From: LiPW-15 sp964530925
Lineage (GTDB): Bacteria; Patescibacteriota; Minisyncoccia; UBA6257; 2-01-FULL-56-20
NCBI GenBank assembly: GCA_964530925.1
Contig: CAZHBZ010000009.1
Span: 1-27,959, forward strand
Length of the DNA: 27,959 bases
Direction: 5' to 3'
Made by a program: the position numbers and the translations under genes. How positions within the stretch are numbered: position 1 is the stretch's first letter; every line of letters starts with the position of its first letter. The notes beneath the pieces were generated by a model. That model saw only the letters and a list, made by a program, of their open reading frames with translations, did no database searches and had not been told where the DNA came from. Shown in pieces: positions 1 through 8,050 of the stretch.

Positions 1-2
1 CT

Positions 3-359
3 ATTGGTTCTCAAACTTTTTCCGTGGAGGTAGCGGATTCTCTAAAAAGCCGCGCCCAAGGATTATCCGGACGCGAGTCGATGGAGGAAAAAGCGGGCAT
101 GTATTTTATTTTTCCAATCAAAGCCAAATATTCCATCTGGATGAAAGATATGTATTTCCCCCTGGATATCATTTGGATAGCGGATAATAAAGTAGTGGGC
201 TTTACGGAATTAGCCGAAACGCCAGGCAGCAATGATCTTCTTGAACTGCCGACATACTATCCCCCGGAACCGGTGAACGCGGTCTTGGAACTGAACGCGG
301 GTTCGGTCAAAAAATTTGGAATTAAGATCGGCGACGAGGTTTCGATAAAAAATCCTTAA
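3..359 (+). CDS. DUF192 family protein (5' end outside window)
   Basis: The reading frame is open from the window edge, so the start lies upstream; the GTG at 24 is internal to the conserved domain. The visible 118 residues match the DUF192 pattern: a VADS..SRAQGLSGRES segment, then GM.F.FP, a WMKDMYFPLDIIWI core, and a C-terminal VLEL.AGSVKKFGIKIGDEV. DUF192 proteins are small, usually exported or membrane-anchored beta-rich proteins of unknown biochemical role; the family assignment is by motif and is fairly secure, the function is not known. An export signal, if present, would be in the missing part. The gene ends just before a hairpin shared with the convergent ABC transporter gene. Confidence 0.8.
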   Translation: MGSQTFSVEVADSLKSRAQGLSGRESMEEKAGMYFIFPIKAKYSIWMKDMYFPLDIIWIADNKVVGFTELAETPGSNDLLELPTYYPPEPVNAVLELNAGSVKKFGIKIGDEVSIKNP

Positions 360-384
360 AAAAAGAGGGCCCTTCCGGGCCCTC
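352..384 (-). terminator. Rho-independent terminator of the ABC exporter gene
   Basis: An 8-bp stem GAGGGCCC/GGGCCCTC (365-384) has a TTCC loop. Read on the minus strand it is followed by a T-run, so it ends the ABC transporter transcript. On the plus strand no T-run follows, so it is at best a weak terminator for the DUF192 gene. Confidence 0.8.
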
Positions 385-399
385 GGCTTGTTCTGCGTT

Positions 400-2223
400 T
401 CACGCTTCCGCCAGCTGGCGGCGCGCAAAACGCTGATACTGTTCGCAGTTAGAAAGAAGTTCGTCGTGAGTTCCTTCGCCCACGATTCGTCCTTCGTCAA
501 AAACGTAGATCCTGTCCACGTTTCGGATGGTCGAAAAGCGATGGGCAATGATAATGGTTGTGCGTCCCTTCGAGATCTCTTCGATCGAGTCCCGGATCAA
601 GGCTTCGTTTTCCGCGTCCAGATTGCTGGTCGCTTCGTCGAAGACAAGAATGTCCGGGTCTTTCAAAAGCGCCCTGGCGATGCCCACCCTTTGGCGTTCG
701 CCGCCGGAGAGCTTCACGCCCTTCTCGCCGATAAAGGTGTCATAGCCTTTCTCGAGGCGCGGGAAGAACTTGTCGACGCAGGCCATCCTGGATACCCGGT
801 TCAGATCCTCTTCCGTCGGCTTATGGCCATTGTTCAGACCATACTCCAGGTTGTATCTGATGGACTGATCGAAAAGCGGAACGCTTTGCGGGACAACGCC
901 GACCGAGGTCAGGAACCTTTCAAGATTCAGATCCTTAAGGTCGACTCCGTCCACCAAGATGCTTCCGCTATCCGGATCCTGCGCCCTTAGAAGCGCGTGG
1001 ACGAAAGTAGTTTTGCCCGCGCCGGATTCTCCGACCAGGGCGACCCTTTCGCCGGGATTGATAGTTAGGTTCACGTTTTGAAGCGCGGGCCGGGCCGGAC
1101 CATTTTCCTTCGCGGCCAAATCCTTTCCACCTTCCTCGTCGTCATCATCCGGAAGATCGGCCGGTTTATCGGTTCGCTTCTTGTAAGAAAACGTCACATT
1201 GCGAAACTCGATCTTGCCCGCGAATTTTTCGGGCGCCACTCCTCCGCCCCGCGGAAGAACAACGTCCGATTCGAGACTCAGCATCGCGAAGTATTTCTTG
1301 ATACTGGCCCACATCTGAAGCATCTGCCGGTGCAGATAGCTCAGCGAACCGATACTGCCCAGAGCGCTCGACGACCAGGACCAGAAGATGAAAAGAGTTC
1401 CCGGCGTATAGCGGCCCTTGGCCACATAGTACACACCCAGGATCCCCACCGCGAGTTTAGTCAGTACGAGCATTACGTTGCGCGCGTGCGCGTACATAGT
1501 AAACCGCAGCCACAACTTCTTGGATCGTTCGTTCACGTTTGCAAGATTTTCTTCACACTCAATCCGCGCTTTTCTTTCGCGCGCATTGACCTTCACGAGC
1601 TCGACGTTTCTTACGACCTCCCCCTGAAAGCGGGAGTTCTCATTCTGTTCTTTCTCAAGCTTTTTGAGCTCGGGCATCACCCTCTTGTTGATATAGATGA
1701 TCCCCGCGAGATAAAGACAAACGCCCGAAAGAACAACCAGGCCCATCGGAAAGCTGATCCAGAATAGCGCCACGATCATGAGCACGACTTCAAAAATGGT
1801 CGGCAACATGTTGTAGAGCGCCATGTATGCGAAACTCGTGAGCGAATGCTGCCCGCGATTTATAACGCTCTGCTTTAGGCCGCTGTTCTCGTTGATGTGC
1901 TGTCCCAAGGAGAAGCTCAAGAGCTTCTCGAAAGTGACGGAGTTCATGTGCTCCGGAATACTATAGTCCAAATTCCGGACCTCATAGACATCCCGCCAAT
2001 AGGACAGAAAAACAACGCGCGTCAGATAGATGAAAAAAGCCGCGGCAACGAGCCAGTAGGCGGAAGAGAAATTCCTGCCGATAACCGCGTCCACGGTTTT
2101 CCCTTGGAGATATGGGCCGATAAGCCCGAGCACCTGAGAAATGAGGATGAAGATCAGCGAGCTCGCCATCTGCCGCCTAAACGGCTTGTAGAGCTCAACT
2201 ATCTTCCGCGCGCTCTGGTCCAT
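400..2223 (-). CDS. ABC exporter, fused permease and ATPase
   Basis: A 607-residue half-transporter of the ABC exporter type. The N-terminal part (about 20-300) carries about six membrane helices. The C-terminal ATPase domain has Walker A GESGAGKTT (398-406), signature LSGGERQ (505-511), Walker B ILVFDEA (525-531) and the switch histidine in IIAHR. The substrate cannot be read from the sequence. I chose ATG at 2223 because GAAGGGGG lies just upstream; a TTG nine codons earlier is also in frame. An acidic insert (about 349-379, with DDDDEE) sits between the first ATPase strand and the strand leading to Walker A, where relatives have only a few residues. It is monocistronic, with a consensus promoter upstream and a terminator downstream. 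Confidence 0.9.
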   Translation of the reverse strand: MDQSARKIVELYKPFRRQMASSLIFILISQVLGLIGPYLQGKTVDAVIGRNFSSAYWLVAAAFFIYLTRVVFLSYWRDVYEVRNLDYSIPEHMNSVTFEKLLSFSLGQHINENSGLKQSVINRGQHSLTSFAYMALYNMLPTIFEVVLMIVALFWISFPMGLVVLSGVCLYLAGIIYINKRVMPELKKLEKEQNENSRFQGEVVRNVELVKVNARERKARIECEENLANVNERSKKLWLRFTMYAHARNVMLVLTKLAVGILGVYYVAKGRYTPGTLFIFWSWSSSALGSIGSLSYLHRQMLQMWASIKKYFAMLSLESDVVLPRGGGVAPEKFAGKIEFRNVTFSYKKRTDKPADLPDDDDEEGGKDLAAKENGPARPALQNVNLTINPGERVALVGESGAGKTTFVHALLRAQDPDSGSILVDGVDLKDLNLERFLTSVGVVPQSVPLFDQSIRYNLEYGLNNGHKPTEEDLNRVSRMACVDKFFPRLEKGYDTFIGEKGVKLSGGERQRVGIARALLKDPDILVFDEATSNLDAENEALIRDSIEEISKGRTTIIIAHRFSTIRNVDRIYVFDEGRIVGEGTHDELLSNCEQYQRFARRQLAEA

Positions 2224-2268
2224 TTGGGACCCCCTTCTTCGTGTTTTCAAATATAGCTACTGCGTCGA

Positions 2269-2297
2269 AATATATCATAATTAAGTATAAATGTCAA
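2269..2297 (-). promoter_or_regulatory. Consensus promoter for the ABC exporter gene
   Basis: On the minus strand, TTGACA (2292-2297), a 17-bp spacer and TATATT (2269-2274). The predicted start leaves a leader of about 40 nt that contains the GAAGGGGG ribosome site. Confidence 0.75.
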
Positions 2298-2368
2298 GGT
2301 CGGCGCACGGCAAACAACTGTGGCTCTCCGCCCCGCTCAGGATGACGGAAGAAATAAAAAATCCGCTC

Positions 2369-3067
2369 TTACGGCGACCACTTGGCGGCGGCAAAAATCA
2401 GTGTCGCCAAAATGAATAGGAAGGAAGTGTAGAGCAGTATCTTGTTCGCCTTAATCTTACCTTCTATATAAGAGAGAAACCACTCGAACAGGATGAAGGC
2501 CGTCATAATAACCAGCGCGAACTGGTCAAGATAATTGAGCGGTAAAAATCCGGCGATAATCGAGACCTCCCAAAGAATGAAAGACATTACCCCCAGTGCC
2601 AGCGAATGCTTGGCATCCGATTCTTCCAAAATAAGCAGAAATCTTTTTGCGAGAAAATAGAAAAGTCCCGCAAAGAGCAAGGTCTTTATCGGCATCCATG
2701 GCGACCAAACATCCAAATCGCCGTAAAGCAAAAGCCCGGCCATTATCAAAATGCCGAAGACCATGAGCGTGGACGCAAACCTTCGATCTATAAAAACAAG
2801 TTCTTTGAGTCCCAGGATAAGAAAAAATATTGCGCCAAGCCCCAAGCCCACCGGCATGCTTTGCCCGAGAAAATGGGCGAGAATAAATGCGGAAGCAAGC
2901 GGCAACCCCATCCACCGCGCCCTGAAAAGCGAGGAAAAATAAAACACGCCGCCCAAAACCCAAGCTGCCCACTCCGGAAGCATGACCCACGCGGCGGCGA
3001 CAACCAGAGCTTTAAACGCTAAAGACCAGTGTATTCCCCTTGTAATTAACTTTAACCTTTCCGCCAT
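2369..3067 (-). CDS. Polytopic membrane protein of unknown function
   Basis: 232 residues, almost entirely hydrophobic, with about seven or eight predicted membrane helices separated by short charged loops such as KELVFIDRR, KRFLLILEESDAK and YIEGKIKANK. No catalytic motif is visible and I do not recognise the family. The start ATG at 3065-3067 lies inside the 3' end of the Clp ATPase gene, a 56-bp overlap, and has a GAGGAG ribosome site at suitable distance. The two genes are therefore almost certainly one transcript with coupled translation, but the overlap does not prove a shared function. Confidence 0.75.
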   Translation of the reverse strand: MAERLKLITRGIHWSLAFKALVVAAAWVMLPEWAAWVLGGVFYFSSLFRARWMGLPLASAFILAHFLGQSMPVGLGLGAIFFLILGLKELVFIDRRFASTLMVFGILIMAGLLLYGDLDVWSPWMPIKTLLFAGLFYFLAKRFLLILEESDAKHSLALGVMSFILWEVSIIAGFLPLNYLDQFALVIMTAFILFEWFLSYIEGKIKANKILLYTSFLFILATLIFAAAKWSP

Positions 3068-5654
3068 CTTTTAATTCTCCTCGGATTATTTTATCGGCCA
3101 GCGCGTCAAGAATTGTTTTTTGGATGAGACGCTTCAAGGGGCGGGCGCCGAAATCCGGACTCCAACCCTCTTCGGCCAAATGCCTCTTCGCGGCGGCATC
3201 TATTACTATTCTAATATTTTTTTCGGCTAAACGCTCCTCCACCTCTTTAAACTGCAGATCAACGATAGCTTCGATGTCCTTAAGCCGAAGCGGATTGAAG
3301 ATGACTATTTCGTCTATGCGATTCAAAAACTCCGGTCGGAAATCCTCGCGAAGCGCCTCGTTTATCTTGTCCTTGTAGTCTTCCTCTTCGCGCTTGAATT
3401 TCTTTTCGTCCGTGACGGCAAAACCTATCTTGGACATGGCCGCTACAAACTCACTTCCGACATTCGAAGTCATGATAATTATGGAGTTTTTGAAGTTCAC
3501 CGTCTTCCCCTTGCTGTCGGTAAGCCTACCATTGTCAAGCACCTGCAAGAGGATATTAAAGACCTCTGGATGCGCCTTTTCTATTTCATCGAAAAGGATA
3601 ACGCTGTAAGGCCTGTGCCGGATGGTTTCGGTGAGTTGTCCTCCTTCTTCGTGGCCGACATAGCCCGGAGGCGAACCGATAAGCCGCGAAACCGCGTGTC
3701 GCTCCATATATTCGGACATATCCACGCGAATCAAGGCTTTTTCGTCATTGAACATGAACTCCGCCAAAGCTTTTGCGAGCTCGGTTTTACCCACGCCGGT
3801 GGGTCCCAAGAACATAAAAGAGCCCAAGGGGCGATTCGCGTCAGAGAGTCCGGCGCGCGCGCGCCGAAGAGCTCGCGCAATCGCCGAAACGGCTTCCGCT
3901 TGGCCCACAACCCGGGTGTGCAGAACTTCCTCGATTTTAAGCAATTTCTCGCTTTCGGTTTCGAGCATGCGATTCAGGGGGACTCCTGTCCATCTCGAAA
4001 CCACCGCGGCCACGTCTTCCTTATCAACCGCGTCTTTCAAAAATTGCCAGGCTTCGTTTTTGCCTTTCTTCGGCCTATTCGCGCCAAAATATTTCTTTTC
4101 GAAAATCTCGAAATCTTTTTGCGCCTGCGGCAACTCTCCGTAAATTATCTGCGCCACGCGCTCCAAATTTCCATCGCGATCCGCGACTTCCGATTCGCGC
4201 TTCAAATTCTCTATTTTCCTTCGAAGTTCGTGAAGATTTTCGAATTTTATTTTTTCGCTGTGCCATTGGGCGGAAAGTTCGTCGTTCCGCTCTTTAAAAT
4301 CTTTCAACTCTTTCTCTATCTCCTTAACCCGGGCGGCGTGCTTTTCTCCCTTCTCTTTGGCGAGAGCCTGTTTTTCTATCTCCAGCTTGTTAACCTCCCG
4401 GCGTATTTTATCTATTTCTTTGGGCAAGCTCTCCGTTTCCAGCCTTCTTGCGGCGGCGGCTTCATCTATCAAATCAACGGCTTTATCCGGCAGAAATCTA
4501 TCGCTAATATAGCGCGCGGAGAGATTCACCGCTTCCACGATCGCTTCATCGGAAATGCGAAGCCCATGATGTATCTCGTATTTTTCTTTGAGGCCCCGAA
4601 GGATCGCGATCGAATCTTCGAGCGAAGGCTCCTCCACCATAATGGGCTGGAAACGGCGCTCCAAGGCGGCGTCCTTTTCTATGTGCTTTTGATATTCGCG
4701 AATGGTCGTCGCGCCGATGGTATGTAATTCGCCGCGAGCAAGCGCCGGTTTCAACAAGTTCGAAGCGTCTATCGCTCCTTCGGCCGCGCCGGCGCCGACA
4801 ATGGTATGGATCTCATCGATAAACAGAACCATCTTGCCGGAGGCGTTCTTTATCTCTTTCATAAAAGCTTTCATGCGATCTTCGAATTCACCGCGGAATT
4901 TCGTTCCGGCTATAAGGGCTCCGAGATCAAGCATCAGAACTTCTTTGCCCTTCAAAGGCTCCGGCACGTCCCCGGCCACGATCCTTTGCGCCAAGCCCTC
5001 TACGATTGCCGTCTTCCCGACCCCGGGTTCGCCGATAAGGCAGGGGTTGTTTTTGGTGCGCCGCGAAAGCACCTGCATCACCCGGCGCAATTCCTCTTCG
5101 CGGCCGATAACCGGATCCAACTCCCCGGCCCTGGCCCGTTCGGTCATGTTGATAGCGTATTTTTCCAAAACCTGGAATTTGGATTCCGGAGTCTCGTCGG
5201 TAATTCGAGTGGAACCCCGAAGTTGCGCCAGGATCCTAAAAACGGACTCACGTCGCGCGCCAAATTTTTGTAAAAGCGCGTTCGCGTCCGAGGGAACTTC
5301 CAAAAGCGCCAAAAGCATGTGTTCGCAGGAAACGAATTCGTCTTTTTGCTGAGCAGCCATCTTCGCTGCCTGGTCCAAAATCTTCATCAGCTCCTGGGAA
5401 AGATAAAGCTGGCTCACATTTGCGACCGTGACCATCTTGGGAAGGGTGTCGAGCGCCATATCTATCTCATCCGTGAGCACGTCAATGCCAATTCCGGCTT
5501 TTTGGAGGGTCGGAACGACCAGCGAGCTTTGGTCTTCCAAAAGCGAGAGTAAAAGGTGTAAACCTTTTAATTCGCCATGGTTCCGTTCCGCGGCCACTTC
5601 TTGCGCGCGCTGCAATGCTTCTTGGGCTTTGATAGTAAATCTGTGATTGGGCAT
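3012..5654 (-). CDS. Clp/Hsp100 AAA+ ATPase, ClpB/ClpC-like
   Basis: 880 residues, with two Clp N repeats (1-145), AAA+ module 1 with Walker A GEPGVGKT (208-215) and Walker B LFIDEI (277-282), a coiled-coil middle domain (about 405-530), and AAA+ module 2 with Walker A GPTGVGKT (617-624) and Walker B VILFDE (685-690). The protein threads substrate polypeptides through a hexamer pore in the cytoplasm. The long middle domain is ClpB-like and implies disaggregase activity. However, module 2 carries an IGF tripeptide (743-745) in a loop that is present in ClpC/ClpA, where it docks ClpP, and absent from ClpB. It may thus serve proteolysis, disaggregation or both; I leave the symbol open. ATG at 5652-5654 follows an inverted repeat and has no clear Shine-Dalgarno. 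Confidence 0.92.
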   Translation of the reverse strand: MPNHRFTIKAQEALQRAQEVAAERNHGELKGLHLLLSLLEDQSSLVVPTLQKAGIGIDVLTDEIDMALDTLPKMVTVANVSQLYLSQELMKILDQAAKMAAQQKDEFVSCEHMLLALLEVPSDANALLQKFGARRESVFRILAQLRGSTRITDETPESKFQVLEKYAINMTERARAGELDPVIGREEELRRVMQVLSRRTKNNPCLIGEPGVGKTAIVEGLAQRIVAGDVPEPLKGKEVLMLDLGALIAGTKFRGEFEDRMKAFMKEIKNASGKMVLFIDEIHTIVGAGAAEGAIDASNLLKPALARGELHTIGATTIREYQKHIEKDAALERRFQPIMVEEPSLEDSIAILRGLKEKYEIHHGLRISDEAIVEAVNLSARYISDRFLPDKAVDLIDEAAAARRLETESLPKEIDKIRREVNKLEIEKQALAKEKGEKHAARVKEIEKELKDFKERNDELSAQWHSEKIKFENLHELRRKIENLKRESEVADRDGNLERVAQIIYGELPQAQKDFEIFEKKYFGANRPKKGKNEAWQFLKDAVDKEDVAAVVSRWTGVPLNRMLETESEKLLKIEEVLHTRVVGQAEAVSAIARALRRARAGLSDANRPLGSFMFLGPTGVGKTELAKALAEFMFNDEKALIRVDMSEYMERHAVSRLIGSPPGYVGHEEGGQLTETIRHRPYSVILFDEIEKAHPEVFNILLQVLDNGRLTDSKGKTVNFKNSIIIMTSNVGSEFVAAMSKIGFAVTDEKKFKREEEDYKDKINEALREDFRPEFLNRIDEIVIFNPLRLKDIEAIVDLQFKEVEERLAEKNIRIVIDAAAKRHLAEEGWSPDFGARPLKRLIQKTILDALADKIIRGELKDGGKVKVNYKGNTLVFSV

Positions 5655-5656
5655 GC

Positions 5657-5692
5657 CGATTTTATCCGAGCGAAGCGAGGCTTATAAAATCG
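5657..5692 (-). promoter_or_regulatory. Inverted repeat covering the Clp ATPase start region
   Basis: A perfect 9-bp inverted repeat, CGATTTTAT and ATAAAATCG, with an 18-nt spacer. Its promoter-distal arm ends 2 nt before the ATG, where a ribosome site would lie. As RNA the A/U-rich stem could hide the start region and melt on heating; as DNA it could be an operator. It does not match CIRCE or CtsR boxes. Confidence 0.45.
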
Positions 5693-5731
5693 AGCACCCC
5701 GCCAGCCCTAAATTTGAATTTATTTTATTTC

Positions 5732-5737
5732 ATTATA
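5732..5737 (-). promoter_or_regulatory. Probable -10 box for the Clp ATPase gene
   Basis: A perfect TATAAT on the minus strand would place the transcript start near 5725 and give a leader of about 70 nt containing the inverted repeat. No good -35 box lies at 16-18 bp. Confidence 0.4.
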
Positions 5738-5822
5738 ACCCACACTTCGCCCATCCCCCAGAAAACTCCTGGGCCAGGGGGCGCGGCGGGGTTAGAAACT
5801 CGACAAATAAAGTATATCCTCG

Positions 5823-5859
5823 AATATTAAAATTAGCAATCTCGAGATGAGATTGCCAA
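5823..5859 (-). terminator. Terminator of the small two-gene cassette
   Basis: An 8-bp perfect stem GCAATCTC/GAGATTGC (5836-5856), extended to 11 bp by a G-U and A-U pairs, is followed on the minus strand by an AT-rich tract containing TTTT. It lies just after the 94-residue gene. Confidence 0.6.
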
Positions 5860-5874
5860 TGGTTGTTCTGAGGC

Positions 5875-6159
5875 CTAGCTTCCCGAGCGCTGCGCATAAT
5901 CGGAGAAGAGCTGAATGGTCTTTTTCCCAAGCTCGTTTTCCGAGAGCCTTGGGTCCTCCGAGATGAGGCGATAGAAGCTGCTCGCCCTTCTCTCTCGCCG
6001 CGCAAGAGACTCATCGGCGCACACGGCGACTTGGAGTCCATGGAGCGACTTGATGATGTCCGCGATATAACCGTTCGCGTTTTTCTTGAATATCTCCGTT
6101 CGCCAGTCCTTGAGAAGCAGGTCGATCCGCGCGAGAATCTCAGTTTGCGAAAATGCCAC
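5875..6159 (-). CDS. Small helical protein of unknown function
   Basis: 94 residues starting at GTG (6157-6159), which is preceded by a textbook AGGAGG six nucleotides upstream; this fixes the start. The sequence is charged and predicted mostly helical, with no membrane segment, signal peptide or known motif. It lies 33 bp after the preceding gene of the same strand, shares that gene's promoter, and is followed by a terminator, so the two form a bicistronic cassette. I do not recognise a family. Confidence 0.65.
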   Translation of the reverse strand: MAFSQTEILARIDLLLKDWRTEIFKKNANGYIADIIKSLHGLQVAVCADESLARRERRASSFYRLISEDPRLSENELGKKTIQLFSDYAQRSGS

Positions 6160-6192
6160 CTACATCCTCCTGTCACATCTGAGACGGCAGTA

Positions 6193-6603
6193 TCACCACC
6201 GCTCGCCGCAACATCCGCAGACGGTCACCCGCCCGTCATCAAACGGGTGTGGATTATCGCAGCAGTAGTACTCCGGAATTGCGTCGTCCGCAGCAGGCGC
6301 CACACTCGGCTGGACATCCGCGAGTTGCGCTGCCGTAGAAATCGGTTGCCGTGGCTGCTTCCCTGCTTTCTTGATTTGGGACATGAAAAAGCCTTTGATG
6401 AAAAACAGGGCGCCGACACAAATCGGCACGATTCTCATCCGCTCCACGAGCGGCAATCCACCGATCAAATAAAAAAGTCTGTCGATTGCCGCAACAGCGC
6501 CGAAACCGAGGACAATTGTCCCCGGGCCGGAGAGCGCGGGATGCTTATCCCAGAAAGACGCCTTCTTCTCCTCAATTACCGGACAACTTCCATCGATAAT
6601 CAT
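6193..6603 (-). CDS. Two-helix membrane protein with Cys-rich C-terminus
   Basis: 136 residues from ATG at 6601-6603, chosen because GGAGG lies just upstream and because an upstream in-frame ATG at 6630 would fall before the predicted transcript start. Two hydrophobic stretches (about residues 28-50 and 57-77) suggest a hairpin membrane protein. The C-terminal 25 residues hold CC and CGCC clusters about 14 residues apart, ending in CGCCGERW, which could bind one metal ion in zinc-ribbon fashion. The linker between them is Pro/Ala-rich. No family recognised. First gene of a two-gene transcript. Confidence 0.65.
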   Translation of the reverse strand: MIIDGSCPVIEEKKASFWDKHPALSGPGTIVLGFGAVAAIDRLFYLIGGLPLVERMRIVPICVGALFFIKGFFMSQIKKAGKQPRQPISTAAQLADVQPSVAPAADDAIPEYYCCDNPHPFDDGRVTVCGCCGERW

Positions 6604-6630
6604 AAACCCTCCTTTTACCGAACTGGCCAT

Positions 6631-6659
6631 ATGTTAAGCCGTCTAAGAATACGTGTCAA
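6631..6659 (-). promoter_or_regulatory. Consensus promoter of the two-gene cassette
   Basis: TTGACA (6654-6659), a 17-bp spacer and TAACAT (6631-6636) on the minus strand. The predicted start near 6624 leaves about 20 nt of leader before the ATG at 6603, enough for the GGAGG site. Confidence 0.7.
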
Positions 6660-6685
6660 TAAAATTTGGAGGCGGAGCTTTGCGA

Positions 6686-7954
6686 TTACTGCGGGCGCTT
6701 GCCAAGCGAAACTCTAAGCTCCATTTCTTTTCCCCCTCGGGCTATTTTTAGCGTCACTGTGTCGCCGGGGTTGTATTCGGAGATGAGAGAAAGCAAAGGA
6801 CTATTTTCGTCTATCTTTTTTCCGTTCACTTCCAAAATTATGTCCTCCGCCAAAAGTCCGGCCTTCTCCGCCGGAGAATCCTTGACAACGGCAGGCCCAT
6901 CATCGCCTCCACGAATAAGCGAACCATGGTCCACCGGAAGATTTTGCTTCTTAGCCAAGTCGGAAGTAATAGTCACGCTCCGAACTCCAAGATAGGCGGT
7001 TTGAATTTCTCCACTCGCCTTTACCGAACTTATGGCCCGCTTGGCGCGATTGATAGGAATAGCAAAACCAATGCTTTGGGCGCCATTGGCCATTGCCGTG
7101 TTTATGCCGATAACTTCGCCACGCAGGTTAAGAAGCGGACCGCCGGAATTGCCCGGATTGATGGCCGCATCGGTCTGAATGACGCCAGCCAAAGTCTCCG
7201 CGCCCACCGAGGAACCGGAAGCGGTTATGGTGCGCGAAAGTCCGGAAATAACCCCGACTGAAACGGTATTCCTAAACTCACCCAAGGCGTTGCCGATAGC
7301 TATAGCCGTCTGTCCGAGCTCAATAGAATCCGAATTTCCCAAGGCGACCGTCGGGAAGCCGCCGCCTTGAATCTTCAAAACCGCGAGGTCTTGGGTCGGG
7401 TCGGCGGCGATTATAGTCGCGTCATACTTTTTGCCTTCACTTGTAAACACAGTGTAAGAAGCGGTTTTATCAGAGGCTACATGCTTATTGGTGATGATGA
7501 GCCCGTCGGCAGTGATAATGAAACCGCTACCCCCTCCAACTTCTTGAAGCTCCTTCTTTCCCTTATCGCACGGCACGGAGAACTGCGGCATATCGCCGAA
7601 GAATTGCTGGAACTCGGGGGGAAGATTGAAAAAAGGACTCTGCCCCGGACAAGATTCCAATACCGGCACGTTTTTCGAGATAGTTATGGCCACAACCGCA
7701 GGCGAGGCCTTCTTTACCGCGGCAACTACCGCGTTTTCATAATCTTCCGCTGGCTTATATAAGGGCACCGGGTCTTTCTTTTCATTCAGGTTATTTACGC
7801 CGGCATCCGGTAAAACCTCTTTTTTGAATGGAGAAGTTACACTATCCCAAAAATCACTCCAGATGCTGGCCCTAACGACGCTGACTCCTCCGACAATCGC
7901 TAAAATGACCAAAGCAGTCGATAAAATTCCTAAAATTTTAACTTTTTCTTTCAT
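6686..7954 (-). CDS. HtrA/DegP-like serine protease with PDZ domain
   Basis: 422 residues from ATG at 7952-7954, preceded by GGAAGGA; a GTG four codons earlier is also in frame. A signal anchor spans about 7-28, so the protease faces outside the membrane. The trypsin-like domain has a complete triad: His158 in TNKHV, Asp189 in TQDLAVLKI, Ser270 in NPGNSGGPL. One PDZ domain follows (about 315-415), as usual for envelope quality-control proteases. The loop before the catalytic core holds two cysteines (102 and 129) in a Pro/Phe-rich insert, which could form a disulphide. It lies downstream of nifS on the same strand with a 96-bp gap, so it may be transcribed separately. Confidence 0.93.
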   Translation of the reverse strand: MKEKVKILGILSTALVILAIVGGVSVVRASIWSDFWDSVTSPFKKEVLPDAGVNNLNEKKDPVPLYKPAEDYENAVVAAVKKASPAVVAITISKNVPVLESCPGQSPFFNLPPEFQQFFGDMPQFSVPCDKGKKELQEVGGGSGFIITADGLIITNKHVASDKTASYTVFTSEGKKYDATIIAADPTQDLAVLKIQGGGFPTVALGNSDSIELGQTAIAIGNALGEFRNTVSVGVISGLSRTITASGSSVGAETLAGVIQTDAAINPGNSGGPLLNLRGEVIGINTAMANGAQSIGFAIPINRAKRAISSVKASGEIQTAYLGVRSVTITSDLAKKQNLPVDHGSLIRGGDDGPAVVKDSPAEKAGLLAEDIILEVNGKKIDENSPLLSLISEYNPGDTVTLKIARGGKEMELRVSLGKRPQ

Positions 7955-8050
7955 TTGTCCTTCCACTTTTATGATTACTCTTTGCGACCTGTTGTTGATT
8001 TACCCTCCCCGCTCTTTTTACAGGCAAAAGCCGCTTTGCTGCCGAAAAAT

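Noticed and set aside
2310..2368. Terminator for the membrane protein gene at 2369
   Set aside because: A T-run follows the stop codon but only a 3-bp stem can be drawn before it.
7980..8050. Terminator between nifS and the HtrA-like gene
   Set aside because: A bulged GGCA..AAAG/CTTT.TGCC hairpin exists but no T-run follows on the minus strand.
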